DNA of 64,000 nt from positions 62,001 through 126,000 of the forward strand of contig CANQFK010000001.1 of NCBI GenBank assembly GCA_947598585.1. Direction: 5' to 3'. Positions 15,234 to 24,050 of the stretch are shown here, one piece after another. This DNA is from an uncultured Clostridia bacterium. Its GTDB lineage: Bacteria; Bacillota; Clostridia; Christensenellales; Pumilibacteraceae. Both the position numbers and the translations under genes were made by a program. A model generated the notes under the pieces. It saw only the letters and a list, made by a program, of their open reading frames with translations. It made no database searches and had not been told where the DNA came from. Numbering within the stretch: the first letter of the stretch is position 1; every line of letters starts with the position of its first letter.

Positions 15234-16859
15234 ATGAGTTATACCGAAAAATATGAACTGTGGAAAAAAAAGGTAAAAGATCGTAAACTTCATAAGGAAC
15301 TTCTCAAAATGACGGAAGATGAAAAAAGAGAGGTCTTTTACAAAGATTTGGAGTTCGGAACCGCCGGTATACGAGGCATAATGGGAGCCGGAACGAATCG
15401 GCTGAATATTTACAATGTGCGCAAGATAACTCAGGGCGTTGTGCTTTATATGAAAAAGCATGGCATGAAAAAGGCGGTTATAAGTTACGACAGCAGGATC
15501 AATTCGGATATTTTCGCGCAGGAGGCCGCAAGCATTTTCGCGGCATCCGAAATGTCCGTGTTCGTTACGACCGAACTTATGCCTTCGCCGTTTTTGTCTT
15601 TCGCAACACGAAGAACGGGTGCCGATATAGGAATAATGATAACGGCAAGCCATAATCCTCGCGAATACAACGGTTATAAGGTGTATGACAGCACGGGTTG
15701 TCAGCTTCGTGACGAATCCACAAAAGAAATTGCAAACTTTATATCAAAAATAGACGCATTCAGATTGCGAACTCATAGCTTTGATTATTACCTCAAACGC
15801 GGCGGGATTGCATATCTTCCGCACGAGATAGAGGAAGAATATCTTGCCGAAATAGATAAGATCGACTTGGGGCGAGCGAACATAAACGTCGTATATACTC
15901 CCTTGAACGGGACGGGTTATCGTCTTATCCCGCAAATGCTTACGAGGTTGGGCTGCAAAGTCGTTTCGGTCCCCGAGCAATGCGAGCCGAGCGGCAGATT
16001 CGCAACTTGCCCCGTGCCCAATCCCGAAAAGAAAGAAGCGCTTCGCCATGGTGTCAGACTGCTTAAAAGCACCGACGCCGATGTCCTCATAGCCTCCGAT
16101 CCCGACGCCGATCGAATAGGCGTAGCTTATATGAACGACGGAAAAGAGGAGATCCTTAGCGGAAACGAAATGGGAATACTCATGAGCGAATTTCTTTTGC
16201 GACATTGCAAGGTAGATTCTCCCATAATAGTAAAGACCTTGGTAAGTACCGACCTTGTCGTAAAGATCGCCGACGATCACGGTGCGAAAGTTATCAACGT
16301 GCCGACGGGCTTCAAATACATCGGCAACGTGATAAACGAGTTGGAGGCAAAAGGAGCGGTCGAAAGATTTTTGCTCGGTTTTGAGGAGAGCCAAGGTTAC
16401 CTTGTCGGGACGCATGTGAGAGATAAGGACGCGGTCGTGGCTGCAAAGATCATGGCGATCATAGCCGACGAACTTAAAAAAGAGGGCAAAACTTTCGGTG
16501 ATAGACTAAAAGAGATCTACGAAAAATACGGCTATTATTCCGATTGCCAATTGTCTTATCGCTTCGAGGGAGAAGAGGGCGAGATGAAAATGAGATCTCT
16601 TCTTCAACGTTTGAGAGATGAGCCGCTCAATGCGATAGCAGGCTATAATGTCGATAAGACGATAGATTATCTTACCGACAACGCAGGGACCACCCCCGTA
16701 AATATGATAGCATACATTTTTGACGGCGGCAAAGTTATTGTGCGACCGTCGGGGACCGAACCTCTTATAAAGTTGTATCTTTCGGCGCGGATAGGCGAAG
16801 GAGAAAACGATAAGATCTTCAATAAGATAAAAAGGCAATTTAACGAAATTTTTGCTTGA
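15234..16859 (+). CDS. pgcA: phosphoglucomutase/phosphomannomutase (PgcA type)
   Basis: Interconverts hexose 1- and 6-phosphates, supplying glucose 1-phosphate for glycolipid and wall polymers or glycogen. The 541-residue alpha-D-phosphohexomutase has all four domains: FGTAGIRGIMGAGTNRLN at the N-terminus, the phosphoserine loop TASHNP (Ser139), the metal loop SDPDADRIG, the sugar loop GFEESQGYL, and the C-terminal phosphate-binding RPSGTEPLIKLY. Length fits the 550-660-residue bacterial PgcA class, at the short end. It starts 17 bases after the CoA-transferase in the same operon, though no metabolic link between the two is evident. Confidence 0.93.
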   Translation: MSYTEKYELWKKKVKDRKLHKELLKMTEDEKREVFYKDLEFGTAGIRGIMGAGTNRLNIYNVRKITQGVVLYMKKHGMKKAVISYDSRINSDIFAQEAASIFAASEMSVFVTTELMPSPFLSFATRRTGADIGIMITASHNPREYNGYKVYDSTGCQLRDESTKEIANFISKIDAFRLRTHSFDYYLKRGGIAYLPHEIEEEYLAEIDKIDLGRANINVVYTPLNGTGYRLIPQMLTRLGCKVVSVPEQCEPSGRFATCPVPNPEKKEALRHGVRLLKSTDADVLIASDPDADRIGVAYMNDGKEEILSGNEMGILMSEFLLRHCKVDSPIIVKTLVSTDLVVKIADDHGAKVINVPTGFKYIGNVINELEAKGAVERFLLGFEESQGYLVGTHVRDKDAVVAAKIMAIIADELKKEGKTFGDRLKEIYEKYGYYSDCQLSYRFEGEEGEMKMRSLLQRLRDEPLNAIAGYNVDKTIDYLTDNAGTTPVNMIAYIFDGGKVIVRPSGTEPLIKLYLSARIGEGENDKIFNKIKRQFNEIFA

Positions 16860-16868
16860 ATGTAGCAC

Positions 16869-16907
16869 TTCCTCCGTTTTTTGCATAGATGTTATAAAAC
16901 GGAGGAA
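16869..16907 (+). promoter_or_regulatory. hairpin sequestering the dapF ribosome-binding site
   Basis: TTCCTCCGTTTT (16869-16880) pairs perfectly with AAAACGGAGGAA (16896-16907): 12 bp around a 15-base loop. The right arm contains the dapF Shine-Dalgarno GGAGG at 16901-16905, 7 bases before the ATG. No T-run follows, so it is not a typical terminator. Confidence 0.75.
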
Positions 16908-16912
16908 TAGTT

Positions 16913-17722
16913 ATGAAATTTGTTAAATTGCATGGCGCGGGTAACGATTATATCTTCGTCAACTGCTTCGATGACGTTGTATCCGACATGAGCGGACTTG
17001 CCGTAAGAATGTCGGACAGGCACTTCGGAGTAGGCGGAGATGGCGTGGTCTATTTGTATCCGTCGTTTGTGGCGGATGTAAGAATGAGAATGTTCAATGC
17101 GGACGGAAGCGAGGGCGCAATGTGCGGCAATGCTTTACGTTGCATAGGCAGAATATTTTCGGAGAAAAATGTCGAAAATACGGCAGTGGAAACCAATGTT
17201 GGCGTTAGATATGTCAGACATAACAAGGACGATACCTTTACTGCCGATATGGGAAAGCCCATTATAGGCGAAGTTTTAAAGCCTATATTCGTGTGCGGAA
17301 AGCAGTTCGATTATACCTATGTTTCCATGGGCAATCCGCATTGTGTGATATTTTGCGACAATATCAATATGACAGACAGCGATATAGGCATTGCCTTAAA
17401 TACGCATTCCTATTTCCCCGACGGCGTCAATGTCGAGTTCGTAGAGGGAACGGGAAGAAATATCAAAGTGCGTGTATTCGAAAGAGGAAGCGGCGAAACA
17501 TTGTCATGCGGAACGGGAGCTTGTGCCTCGGTAGCAGCGAGCGTAGCGTGCGGCAGATGCGAAAAGGACACCGAGATCACTGTGTCGCTCCGCGGCGGCG
17601 ATTTGAAAGTAAATTATTCAGACAATATATTTTTGATCGGTAATGCGGTCAAGGTATACGAAGGAGATTATTATGACCAAATACATTTTTGTGACAGGTG
17701 GAGTAGTCAGCGGACTCGGTAA
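16913..17722 (+). CDS. dapF: diaminopimelate epimerase
   Basis: Converts LL- to meso-diaminopimelate for lysine and peptidoglycan synthesis. The 269-residue protein has both catalytic cysteines in their motifs: EGAMCGNALRCIGR (around residue 70) and LSCGTGACASVAAS (around residue 200). HGAGNDYIFVN opens the protein as expected. The family usually ends near VYEG; here about 17 more residues are read through the start of pyrG, giving a 50-base overlap. The ribosome site is held in a strong hairpin that a ribosome finishing pgcA could open. A palindrome copy lies at 17210-17222. Confidence 0.95.
   Translation: MKFVKLHGAGNDYIFVNCFDDVVSDMSGLAVRMSDRHFGVGGDGVVYLYPSFVADVRMRMFNADGSEGAMCGNALRCIGRIFSEKNVENTAVETNVGVRYVRHNKDDTFTADMGKPIIGEVLKPIFVCGKQFDYTYVSMGNPHCVIFCDNINMTDSDIGIALNTHSYFPDGVNVEFVEGTGRNIKVRVFERGSGETLSCGTGACASVAASVACGRCEKDTEITVSLRGGDLKVNYSDNIFLIGNAVKVYEGDYYDQIHFCDRWSSQRTR
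17210..17222. repeat. palindrome copy 2, inside dapF
   Basis: TATGTCAGACATA, perfect 6-bp arms around one base, followed by ACAAGG. It encodes part of Tyr-Val-Arg-His-Asn. Confidence 0.65.
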
Positions 17723-19286
17723 AGGAATTACCGCGGCTTCTCTCGGAATGATGTTGAAAGCCAAGGGATTAAAGGTCATAGCGCAAAAGCTGGATCCTTA
17801 CATAAACATCGATCCGGGCACTATGAGTCCTTATCAACACGGTGAAGTTTACGTCACCGAGGACGGTTGCGAAACCGATCTCGACCTTGGACATTACGAA
17901 AGATTTATAGATGAAAACCTTAACAAATATTCGAACCTTACTACCGGCAAGGTGTATTGGAATGTGCTCAATAACGAACGTAGCGGCGTATACAATGGCG
18001 AAACCGTACAAGTTATACCACACATAACAAGCGAAATCAAAAAATTTATTTACTCGGTAGGCAAAAAAAGCGACGCCGATATAGTCATAACCGAGATAGG
18101 CGGAACTACCGGCGACATAGAGGGATTGCCGTTTTTGGAATCCATAAGACAGGTCGCAAACGAGGTCGGCAGAGAAAATTGCCTGTTCATTCATGTTACG
18201 CTGGCTCCGTATATCCGCGTTTCGGGCGAAATAAAGACAAAGCCTACTCAACATTCGGTAGCCGAACTTCAATCGAAAGGTATATTCCCCAATATCATAG
18301 TAGTACGCAGCGAATCTCCGCTCACGCAATCCGCGCGTAACAAGATATCCCTGTTTTGCAACGTCAAACCCGATTGCGTCATAGATAATCTCGATGTGCC
18401 TTTGCTTTACGAAGCGCCGCTCATGCTCGAAAAGAGCAATTTTACAAAGATCGTGTCGCGCGAACTCGGATTGCCGGATAACGAACCCGATCTTTCGGCA
18501 TGGAAGAAGATGCTTGAAAAAGCGCATAATCGCACTCAGACGGTCAAGATAGGGCTCGTAGGCAAGTACGTCAAAATGTACGACACTTATTTGTCCGTCG
18601 TCGAAGCGCTCACTCATGCCGGCATCGAAAACGGCGCCTATATCGATTTGAAGTGGGTGGATTCCGAAGAGATCATTCCCACGACGGTCAAAAATTTGCT
18701 CGGAGATTGCGACGGCGTTATTTTGCCGGGCGGCTTCGGCGATCGCGGTGTGGAGGGAATGGTCCTCGCCGCTAAATATTGTCGCGAACACAACATTCCG
18801 TATTTCGGCATTTGTCTCGGTATGCAGATCCTTACAATAGAATTTGCCCGCAACGTAGCGGGACTTGCCGACGCCAACAGCAGAGAATTCAATCCCAATT
18901 CGCACAACAAAGTCATAGATATCATGAGCAATCAGGTAGGCTTGCAAAACACGGGCGGAAGCATGAGGTTGGGAGCGTACGAGTGTATGGTAAAGGACGG
19001 CACCAAACTGTATGAGGCATATAAGACAAGATCCGTTTTCGAGCGCCACAGACACAGATACGAATTCAACGACGACTATCGCGATCTGCTTTCAAGTTAC
19101 GGTCTGACTATTTGCGGAACGTCGCCCGACGGCACTTTGGTCGAAGCTGTGGAATTGAAAGATAAATTGTTCCACCTCGGTGTGCAATATCATCCGGAAT
19201 TCAAGTCAAGACCTCATAAGCCGCATCCGCTTTTCGTGCTTTTTATAGCGCAATCTCTCAAAAATCAAAAGAAATCGAAAAAATAA
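17673..19286 (+). CDS. pyrG: CTP synthase
   Basis: Makes CTP from UTP, ATP and glutamine. The 537-residue protein has the amidoligase domain (TKYIFVTGGVVSGLGKGI at the start, then KLDPYINIDPGTMSPYQHGEVYV) and the C-terminal class I glutamine amidotransferase domain with nucleophile Cys381 in GICLGMQ and the His-Glu pair in YHPEF. The ATG at 17673 is 6 bases after AAGGAGA and gives the canonical N-terminus; the in-frame start at 17643 has no ribosome site. Its first 50 bases overlap the dapF end. A stem-loop follows at 19295. Confidence 0.97.
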   Translation: MTKYIFVTGGVVSGLGKGITAASLGMMLKAKGLKVIAQKLDPYINIDPGTMSPYQHGEVYVTEDGCETDLDLGHYERFIDENLNKYSNLTTGKVYWNVLNNERSGVYNGETVQVIPHITSEIKKFIYSVGKKSDADIVITEIGGTTGDIEGLPFLESIRQVANEVGRENCLFIHVTLAPYIRVSGEIKTKPTQHSVAELQSKGIFPNIIVVRSESPLTQSARNKISLFCNVKPDCVIDNLDVPLLYEAPLMLEKSNFTKIVSRELGLPDNEPDLSAWKKMLEKAHNRTQTVKIGLVGKYVKMYDTYLSVVEALTHAGIENGAYIDLKWVDSEEIIPTTVKNLLGDCDGVILPGGFGDRGVEGMVLAAKYCREHNIPYFGICLGMQILTIEFARNVAGLADANSREFNPNSHNKVIDIMSNQVGLQNTGGSMRLGAYECMVKDGTKLYEAYKTRSVFERHRHRYEFNDDYRDLLSSYGLTICGTSPDGTLVEAVELKDKLFHLGVQYHPEFKSRPHKPHPLFVLFIAQSLKNQKKSKK

Positions 19287-19294
19287 AATTTTAC

Positions 19295-19328
19295 GGATTC
19301 GTCGGTGCGCCGACGGATCCTTATTTAA
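19295..19328 (+). terminator. stem-loop terminator after pyrG
   Basis: GGATTCGTCGG (19295-19305) pairs with CCGACGGATCC (19310-19320), 11 bp with one G-T pair and a TGCG loop, followed by TTATTT. The T-tract is short but the stem is strong. Confidence 0.65.
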
Positions 19329-19347
19329 TGTAAACGGAAAAAAAGTT

Positions 19348-20622
19348 ATGCAATTGCCTGTAAGGTTTTTAGAAGAAATGAAGTCGATCGTACCCGATTT
19401 CGACGCGTTCCAACACTCGTATAATGAACCGCCCGTGAGAGCGTTCAGGATCAACAACGTCAAGATCGACGACGACAAACTGTTGCTTGCCATGGGCGAG
19501 CACGAACGGGTGCCTTTTTCGCCGCATTGCTATTATCTCGACGAAAAAGAAAAATGGGGTAACGATCCGATACATCACGCGGGTCTTATCTATATACAGG
19601 AGCCGTCGGCTATGGCTGCCGTCAACGCTTATAAAGTTGACGCGGCCCTTGCGCTCGATATGTGCGCCGCTCCCGGAGGAAAGACGATCCAACTTGCGAG
19701 CAAGGTGGATTATCTTGTTTCCAACGAGATAAACGCGTCGAGGGCGGCGGTATTAAAGAGCAATGTCGAACGAATGGGCTTGAAGAACGTCGCGATAACG
19801 AATAATTCGCCCACCGAACTCGAAGTTTACAAAGAGGTTTTCGATCTTGTGCTTGTGGACGCGCCTTGTTCGGGCGAGGGAATGTTTCGTAAATCGGAGG
19901 ACGCCGTAAGAGAGTGGAGCGTAGAACATTCGGAAGGTTGCGCCTTTCGACAGTCCGCCATATTGGAAAGCGCCGATAAAGTTTTGAAAAGCGGCGGTAT
20001 GCTCATATATTCCACTTGCACATTCTCGCCGCGTGAAAACGAAGAAGTGATCGAAAAATTTCTCGGCGAACACGATTATGAACTTGTCATGCCACTGCCC
20101 GAAATATTCCCGCAAACCGTATGCCTTACGGACGAGCGAATGAGAAGATTTTATCCTCATATCGGCAGAGGCGAGGGGCAATTCTTCGCTGCTATGATAA
20201 AGCGAAGCGGGGGAGCCTCATCTTTGAGAGCGGTCAAATTTGCGCGCAATAAACTTGTGTCCGATTTTTTGATGCGCACTCTCGATCACGATATGGATTA
20301 TTGCGAACATAACGGGATATTTTACGTTCCCGCACTGCCGTTTGAGTTGCATAGCGGAAGATTTGTTTCGGGCGGCGTCAGGATAGGCAAACTCGACGGA
20401 AAGATATTTAGGCCCGACCATTATTTCTTTTCCGCATACGGGAAAGAGATGTTTTGTTATGAGCCTAAGCCCGACGAACTTAACAGATATCTTCACGGCG
20501 AGGAACTTGCGGGAGATCATAGGGGATACGGAGCCGTAACTGTGTTGGGCGCGCCGCTCGGCGGATTCAAGGGGAGCGACGGAAGATTGAAAAACCTTTA
20601 TCCCAAGGGCGCAAGAATATAA
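19348..20622 (+). CDS. rsmF: RsmF/YebU-type rRNA (cytosine-5) methyltransferase
   Basis: SAM-dependent m5C methyltransferase of the NOL1/NOP2/Sun family acting on 16S rRNA. The 424-residue protein has the SAM-binding MCAAPGGKTIQLAS, the catalytic cysteine motifs DAPCSGEGMFRK and YSTCTFSPRENEEV, and a C-terminal extension of about 130 residues ending DGRLKNLYPKGARI that distinguishes the RsmF type from RsmB. The ribosome site (CGGA) is weak. The gene appears monocistronic, lying between the pyrG stem-loop and the degV promoter. Confidence 0.88.
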   Translation: MQLPVRFLEEMKSIVPDFDAFQHSYNEPPVRAFRINNVKIDDDKLLLAMGEHERVPFSPHCYYLDEKEKWGNDPIHHAGLIYIQEPSAMAAVNAYKVDAALALDMCAAPGGKTIQLASKVDYLVSNEINASRAAVLKSNVERMGLKNVAITNNSPTELEVYKEVFDLVLVDAPCSGEGMFRKSEDAVREWSVEHSEGCAFRQSAILESADKVLKSGGMLIYSTCTFSPRENEEVIEKFLGEHDYELVMPLPEIFPQTVCLTDERMRRFYPHIGRGEGQFFAAMIKRSGGASSLRAVKFARNKLVSDFLMRTLDHDMDYCEHNGIFYVPALPFELHSGRFVSGGVRIGKLDGKIFRPDHYFFSAYGKEMFCYEPKPDELNRYLHGEELAGDHRGYGAVTVLGAPLGGFKGSDGRLKNLYPKGARI

Positions 20623-20632
20623 TATAAAATGC

Positions 20633-20661
20633 TTGCAAATTAAAAGAAAATAGATTATAAT
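20633..20661 (+). promoter_or_regulatory. promoter of degV
   Basis: TTGCAA (20633-20638) and TATAAT (20656-20661) with a 17-base spacer, about 63 bases before the degV start. The leader contains a small GAGGC-AAGAA-GCCTC hairpin at 20668-20682. Confidence 0.8.
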
Positions 20662-20724
20662 ATATTCGAGGCAAGAAGCCTCAAAACCAATGTTGATAAA
20701 AAATTGACAAAGGAGGCGAATGTT

Positions 20725-21576
20725 ATGAGCAAGTTCTTTTGCGATGCGGATTGCGAACTTGATTATAAAATGATAGATGAGCTCGGGATCACGTTGATCG
20801 AAATGCCTTATACCCTCGACGGTGAAGAAAGTCTTTTCGATTGCGGTCGAACCACCGATTTCAAAGGCTTTTTCGATAAGATGAGAAAGGGAGCGTCCGC
20901 GAAAACTCAGGCGCTGAACGAATACGATTATTTGCAATATTTCGAGCCGGTGTTCGCGGCGGGCGAGGATATAATATATGTAAGTTTTTCACATAAGATG
21001 AGCGGCACTTTTCTTTCCATGAACAAGGCGCTCGAAGAGTTGAAACTTAAATACCCCGAAAGGAGATGCCTTGTCGCCGATACGCAAAGCATAAGCATGG
21101 GCACGGGCATTATGGTATACTATGCGGCAAAGTTACATAACGGCGGGGCTTCGGACGAGGAAGTCGTCGCCTTTGTGGATGATTTCAAAAACAAAGTTCA
21201 GGTGTATTTTACGGTAGACGATCTGGTGTATCTCAAACGCGGCGGAAGACTGTCGTCTTTTAAGGCGGGTATGGGTCAGCTTCTCGGAATAAAGCCCATA
21301 ATAGGTATAAAGGACGGCGAACTTGTAAACCTCGAAACGGTCAAGGGACGCAAAAAGGCATTGGCTACTCTTGTAGGGTACATGCAAAAGAAAGATATCG
21401 ACATTACCCGTCCCATGGTGTTGCTCAACGCCGATTGCGACGAGGACAAAGATTATATCACCGAACTTATAAAAGATTCGTTCCCCGACCTTGAAATATG
21501 GCAGTATAACGTTGGACCCGTAATAGGGTGCCATTGCGGACCGGATACGATAGGGATCATATTCATTTCCAAATAA
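20725..21576 (+). CDS. DegV family fatty-acid-binding protein
   Basis: The DegV/FakB fold binds a fatty acid and presents it to the kinase FakA for phosphorylation, feeding exogenous fatty acid into phospholipid synthesis. The 283-residue protein shows SFSHKMSGTFLSMNKAL (lipid-headgroup region), the family motif YLKRGGRLSSFKAG, and an N-terminal DCELDYKMIDELGITLIEMPYTLDG. FakA is encoded elsewhere in this window (58744-60381). The ATG at 20725 follows AAAGGAGGCG; the earlier in-frame TTG at 20704 lies before that site. Confidence 0.9.
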   Translation: MSKFFCDADCELDYKMIDELGITLIEMPYTLDGEESLFDCGRTTDFKGFFDKMRKGASAKTQALNEYDYLQYFEPVFAAGEDIIYVSFSHKMSGTFLSMNKALEELKLKYPERRCLVADTQSISMGTGIMVYYAAKLHNGGASDEEVVAFVDDFKNKVQVYFTVDDLVYLKRGGRLSSFKAGMGQLLGIKPIIGIKDGELVNLETVKGRKKALATLVGYMQKKDIDITRPMVLLNADCDEDKDYITELIKDSFPDLEIWQYNVGPVIGCHCGPDTIGIIFISK

Positions 21577-21580
21577 GGGA

Positions 21581-21609
21581 TTAACGCGGTAAACGCGATT
21601 GATTACAAT
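21581..21609 (+). promoter_or_regulatory. possible promoter of the aminotransferase-tyrS operon
   Basis: TTAACG (21581-21586) and TACAAT (21604-21609) with a 17-base spacer, 20 bases before the start codon. The spacer contains a repeated AACGCG. Confidence 0.5.
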
Positions 21610-21629
21610 ATGTGTAAGGAGATTTTTTA

Positions 21630-22826
21630 ATGGTTTACAATTACAGCGAAAGAATGAGTAAAATGAACGGAGCGGCGACAAGAGAAATTCTGAAACTTTT
21701 GACAAGACCGGAGATTATTTCTTTTGCGGGCGGTTTTCCGGCAACTCAATGTCTTCCACAAAAGGAAGTTCAGGAGATCGCGCACGAACTTCTGAGCGAG
21801 GGGCGCGCTACCGATTCCTTGCAATACGGTACGACCGAAGGTTTTGTGCCTTTCAGACAGCAGCTTATCGAATATGTCAAAACTGCCGGGATCGAAAACA
21901 TTTCGCTTGACCAGACGCTTGTAATAAGCGGAGGACAGCAGGGCATAGACCTTATGAGCAAGACGTTCCTCGATAAGGGAGATGTGGTTTTTGTGGAAAA
22001 TCCTACATATCTTACCGCTTTGCAGATCTTCGATTCGTATCAAGCGAAGATAGTGGGAATAAACGCCGATAAAAACGGTCTTGATATCGAAGATCTCGAA
22101 AATAAGATCATTCAATATAAGCCGAAATTTTTGTATTGCGTATCTACTTTCTCCAATCCTACCGGAAAAACTTATACGGTAGCCAATCGCAAAGAGATAG
22201 CGTCCGTTACGGCAAAATACAACGTAATGGTCCTCGAAGACGACCCGTACAGCAAATTGAGATTCGAGGGAGAAAGCGTTCCGAGCATAAAGAGTTTTGA
22301 CACTCACGGCAACGTCGTATACATTTCGAGTTTTTCCAAAGTACTTTCGCCCGGACTCAGAGTGGGCGTAGCGGTAGGCGATAAGGAAGTCATTCGCAAG
22401 ATGACGATCTGCAAGCAAGGCGTAGACGTAACGACTTCCAATCTTTCGCAACTTATAGTTTACGAATATCTCAAACGCGGTTACTTGTTCCCCAATATCG
22501 CAAAAAGCCTTCCCATTTACAGAGAACGCAAAAACGCAATGATCGACGCGATAAACAAATATATGCCCGAGGAATTCAAGTATATCAACGCTGAGGGCGG
22601 ATTGTTCATTTGGGGTGAATTCGACGCTCCCATAAATACGGTGGAACTTGCTCCCGAGGCAATAAAGCACGACGTGGCTTATATCCAAGGTCAGGTGTTC
22701 TATCCCGACGGCGGCGGACTCAATACGTTAAGACTCAACTTCTCCAATGCTACGGTAGATCGTATAGACGCGGGCATTCACAGATTGGGAGATATGTTCA
22801 AGGAAGAAATAGCAAAATTAAAATAG
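21630..22826 (+). CDS. PLP-dependent aminotransferase, class I/II
   Basis: A 398-residue fold-type I aminotransferase resembling 2-aminoadipate aminotransferase (LysN) and the catalytic half of MocR regulators, but without a DNA-binding domain. Key features: SFAGGFPATQCLP near the N-terminus, ISGGQQGIDLMSKTF, STFSNPTGKTY, LEDDPYSKLRF, and the PLP-binding lysine in SSFSKVLSPGLRVG (around residue 235). The amino donor could be an aromatic, branched-chain or aminoadipate-type amino acid; sequence does not decide. AAGGAG precedes the start; tyrS follows 15 bases later. Confidence 0.88.
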   Translation: MVYNYSERMSKMNGAATREILKLLTRPEIISFAGGFPATQCLPQKEVQEIAHELLSEGRATDSLQYGTTEGFVPFRQQLIEYVKTAGIENISLDQTLVISGGQQGIDLMSKTFLDKGDVVFVENPTYLTALQIFDSYQAKIVGINADKNGLDIEDLENKIIQYKPKFLYCVSTFSNPTGKTYTVANRKEIASVTAKYNVMVLEDDPYSKLRFEGESVPSIKSFDTHGNVVYISSFSKVLSPGLRVGVAVGDKEVIRKMTICKQGVDVTTSNLSQLIVYEYLKRGYLFPNIAKSLPIYRERKNAMIDAINKYMPEEFKYINAEGGLFIWGEFDAPINTVELAPEAIKHDVAYIQGQVFYPDGGGLNTLRLNFSNATVDRIDAGIHRLGDMFKEEIAKLK

Positions 22827-22841
22827 ATCAAGGGTTTTTTA

Positions 22842-24050
22842 ATGAAGAACGTTTTAGACACATTATACGAAAGAGGATTCATAAAGCAGACTGTCTATGA
22901 AGATGACTTGCGCAAACTTCTCGGCAGCGAGAGCGTACCGTTTTACGTCGGGTTCGATCCCACTGCCGACAGCTTGCATATAGGTCACTATATACCCATC
23001 ATGGCAATGGCGCATATGCAAAGGGCGGGGCACAAACCTGTCGCCCTTATAGGCGGCGGCACCGCCATGATAGGCGATCCTTCGGGCAGGACCGATATGC
23101 GCAGTATGATGACGCGGGAAACCATTGCTCATAATTGCGAAACGTTTAAAGAGCAACTCAAACACTTTATTCGTTTCGACGGCGAGAATGCCGCGCTCAT
23201 ACTCAATAATGCCGATTGGCTGATGGATCTCAATTACATCGGCTTTTTGCGCGAGGTTGGCACATACTTTTCGGTAAACAAAATGCTTACCGCCGAGTGT
23301 TACAAGGCGCGAATGGAAAAGGGATTGAGTTTTTTGGAGTTCAACTATATGCTTATGCAGGCATATGATTTCCTTGTTCTGTATAAAGATCACGGAGTCA
23401 AACTTCAAATAGGCGGCAACGATCAATGGAGCAATATGCTTGCTGGTGCCGATCTGATAAGGCGCAAGGAAGCTGCCGACGCTTATGCCATGACTTTTGC
23501 GCTACTCGAAACATCCGACGGCAAAAAAATGGGCAAGACGGCAAAGGGCGCTTTGTGGCTGGACGCAAACAAGACTACTCCTTATGAATTCTATCAATAT
23601 TTCCGCAACGTTGAAGACGTTAAAGTGGAAGAATGTCTGAAACTTCTGACTTTTGTGGAACTTGACGAAATTGCCGAGCTTTGCAAATATAAAGATGAAC
23701 GAATAAACGAGGCGAAAAAAAGACTTGCTTTCGAGGTGACCGCATTGGTGCACGGCGTGGAAGTCGCGACCAAAGTTCAAGCCGAGGCGCAAGGTGCTTT
23801 CGGCGGCGGCGGAGAAATGCCGACCTTATCTCTCAAAGTCAATGGGGAAACGCTTATCGTGGATCTTATGATAATGGCGAAAACAGCGTCCTCCAAAAGC
23901 GATGCGCGCAGAGTGATAGAGGGCGGCGGAGTGAAGATCGATGAGCAAAAGGTTGCGGACGTAGGCGCGAAAATATCCGACTTTACCGCAAAAAAAGAGT
24001 TCGTTCTTCATAAAGGTAAAAAAGCGCACATTAAGATCTTAGTCGAATGA
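22842..24050 (+). CDS. tyrS: tyrosyl-tRNA synthetase
   Basis: Class I synthetase charging tRNA-Tyr. The 402-residue protein has the HIGH-type motif (DSLHIGHYIP, around residue 48), the KMSKS-type loop as DGKKMGKTAKGALWL (around residue 230), the tyrosine-site segment YDFLVLYKDHGVKLQIGGNDQWSN, and a C-terminal S4 RNA-binding domain (SKSDARRVIEGGGVKID). No T-box leader is visible; it is internal to an operon. The stop overlaps the next gene by four bases. Confidence 0.96.
   Translation: MKNVLDTLYERGFIKQTVYEDDLRKLLGSESVPFYVGFDPTADSLHIGHYIPIMAMAHMQRAGHKPVALIGGGTAMIGDPSGRTDMRSMMTRETIAHNCETFKEQLKHFIRFDGENAALILNNADWLMDLNYIGFLREVGTYFSVNKMLTAECYKARMEKGLSFLEFNYMLMQAYDFLVLYKDHGVKLQIGGNDQWSNMLAGADLIRRKEAADAYAMTFALLETSDGKKMGKTAKGALWLDANKTTPYEFYQYFRNVEDVKVEECLKLLTFVELDEIAELCKYKDERINEAKKRLAFEVTALVHGVEVATKVQAEAQGAFGGGGEMPTLSLKVNGETLIVDLMIMAKTASSKSDARRVIEGGGVKIDEQKVADVGAKISDFTAKKEFVLHKGKKAHIKILVE

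Noticed and set aside
16869-16907. The hairpin before dapF as a terminator of pgcA
   Set aside because: No T-run follows the right arm; the bases after it are ATAGTTATG, the dapF start.
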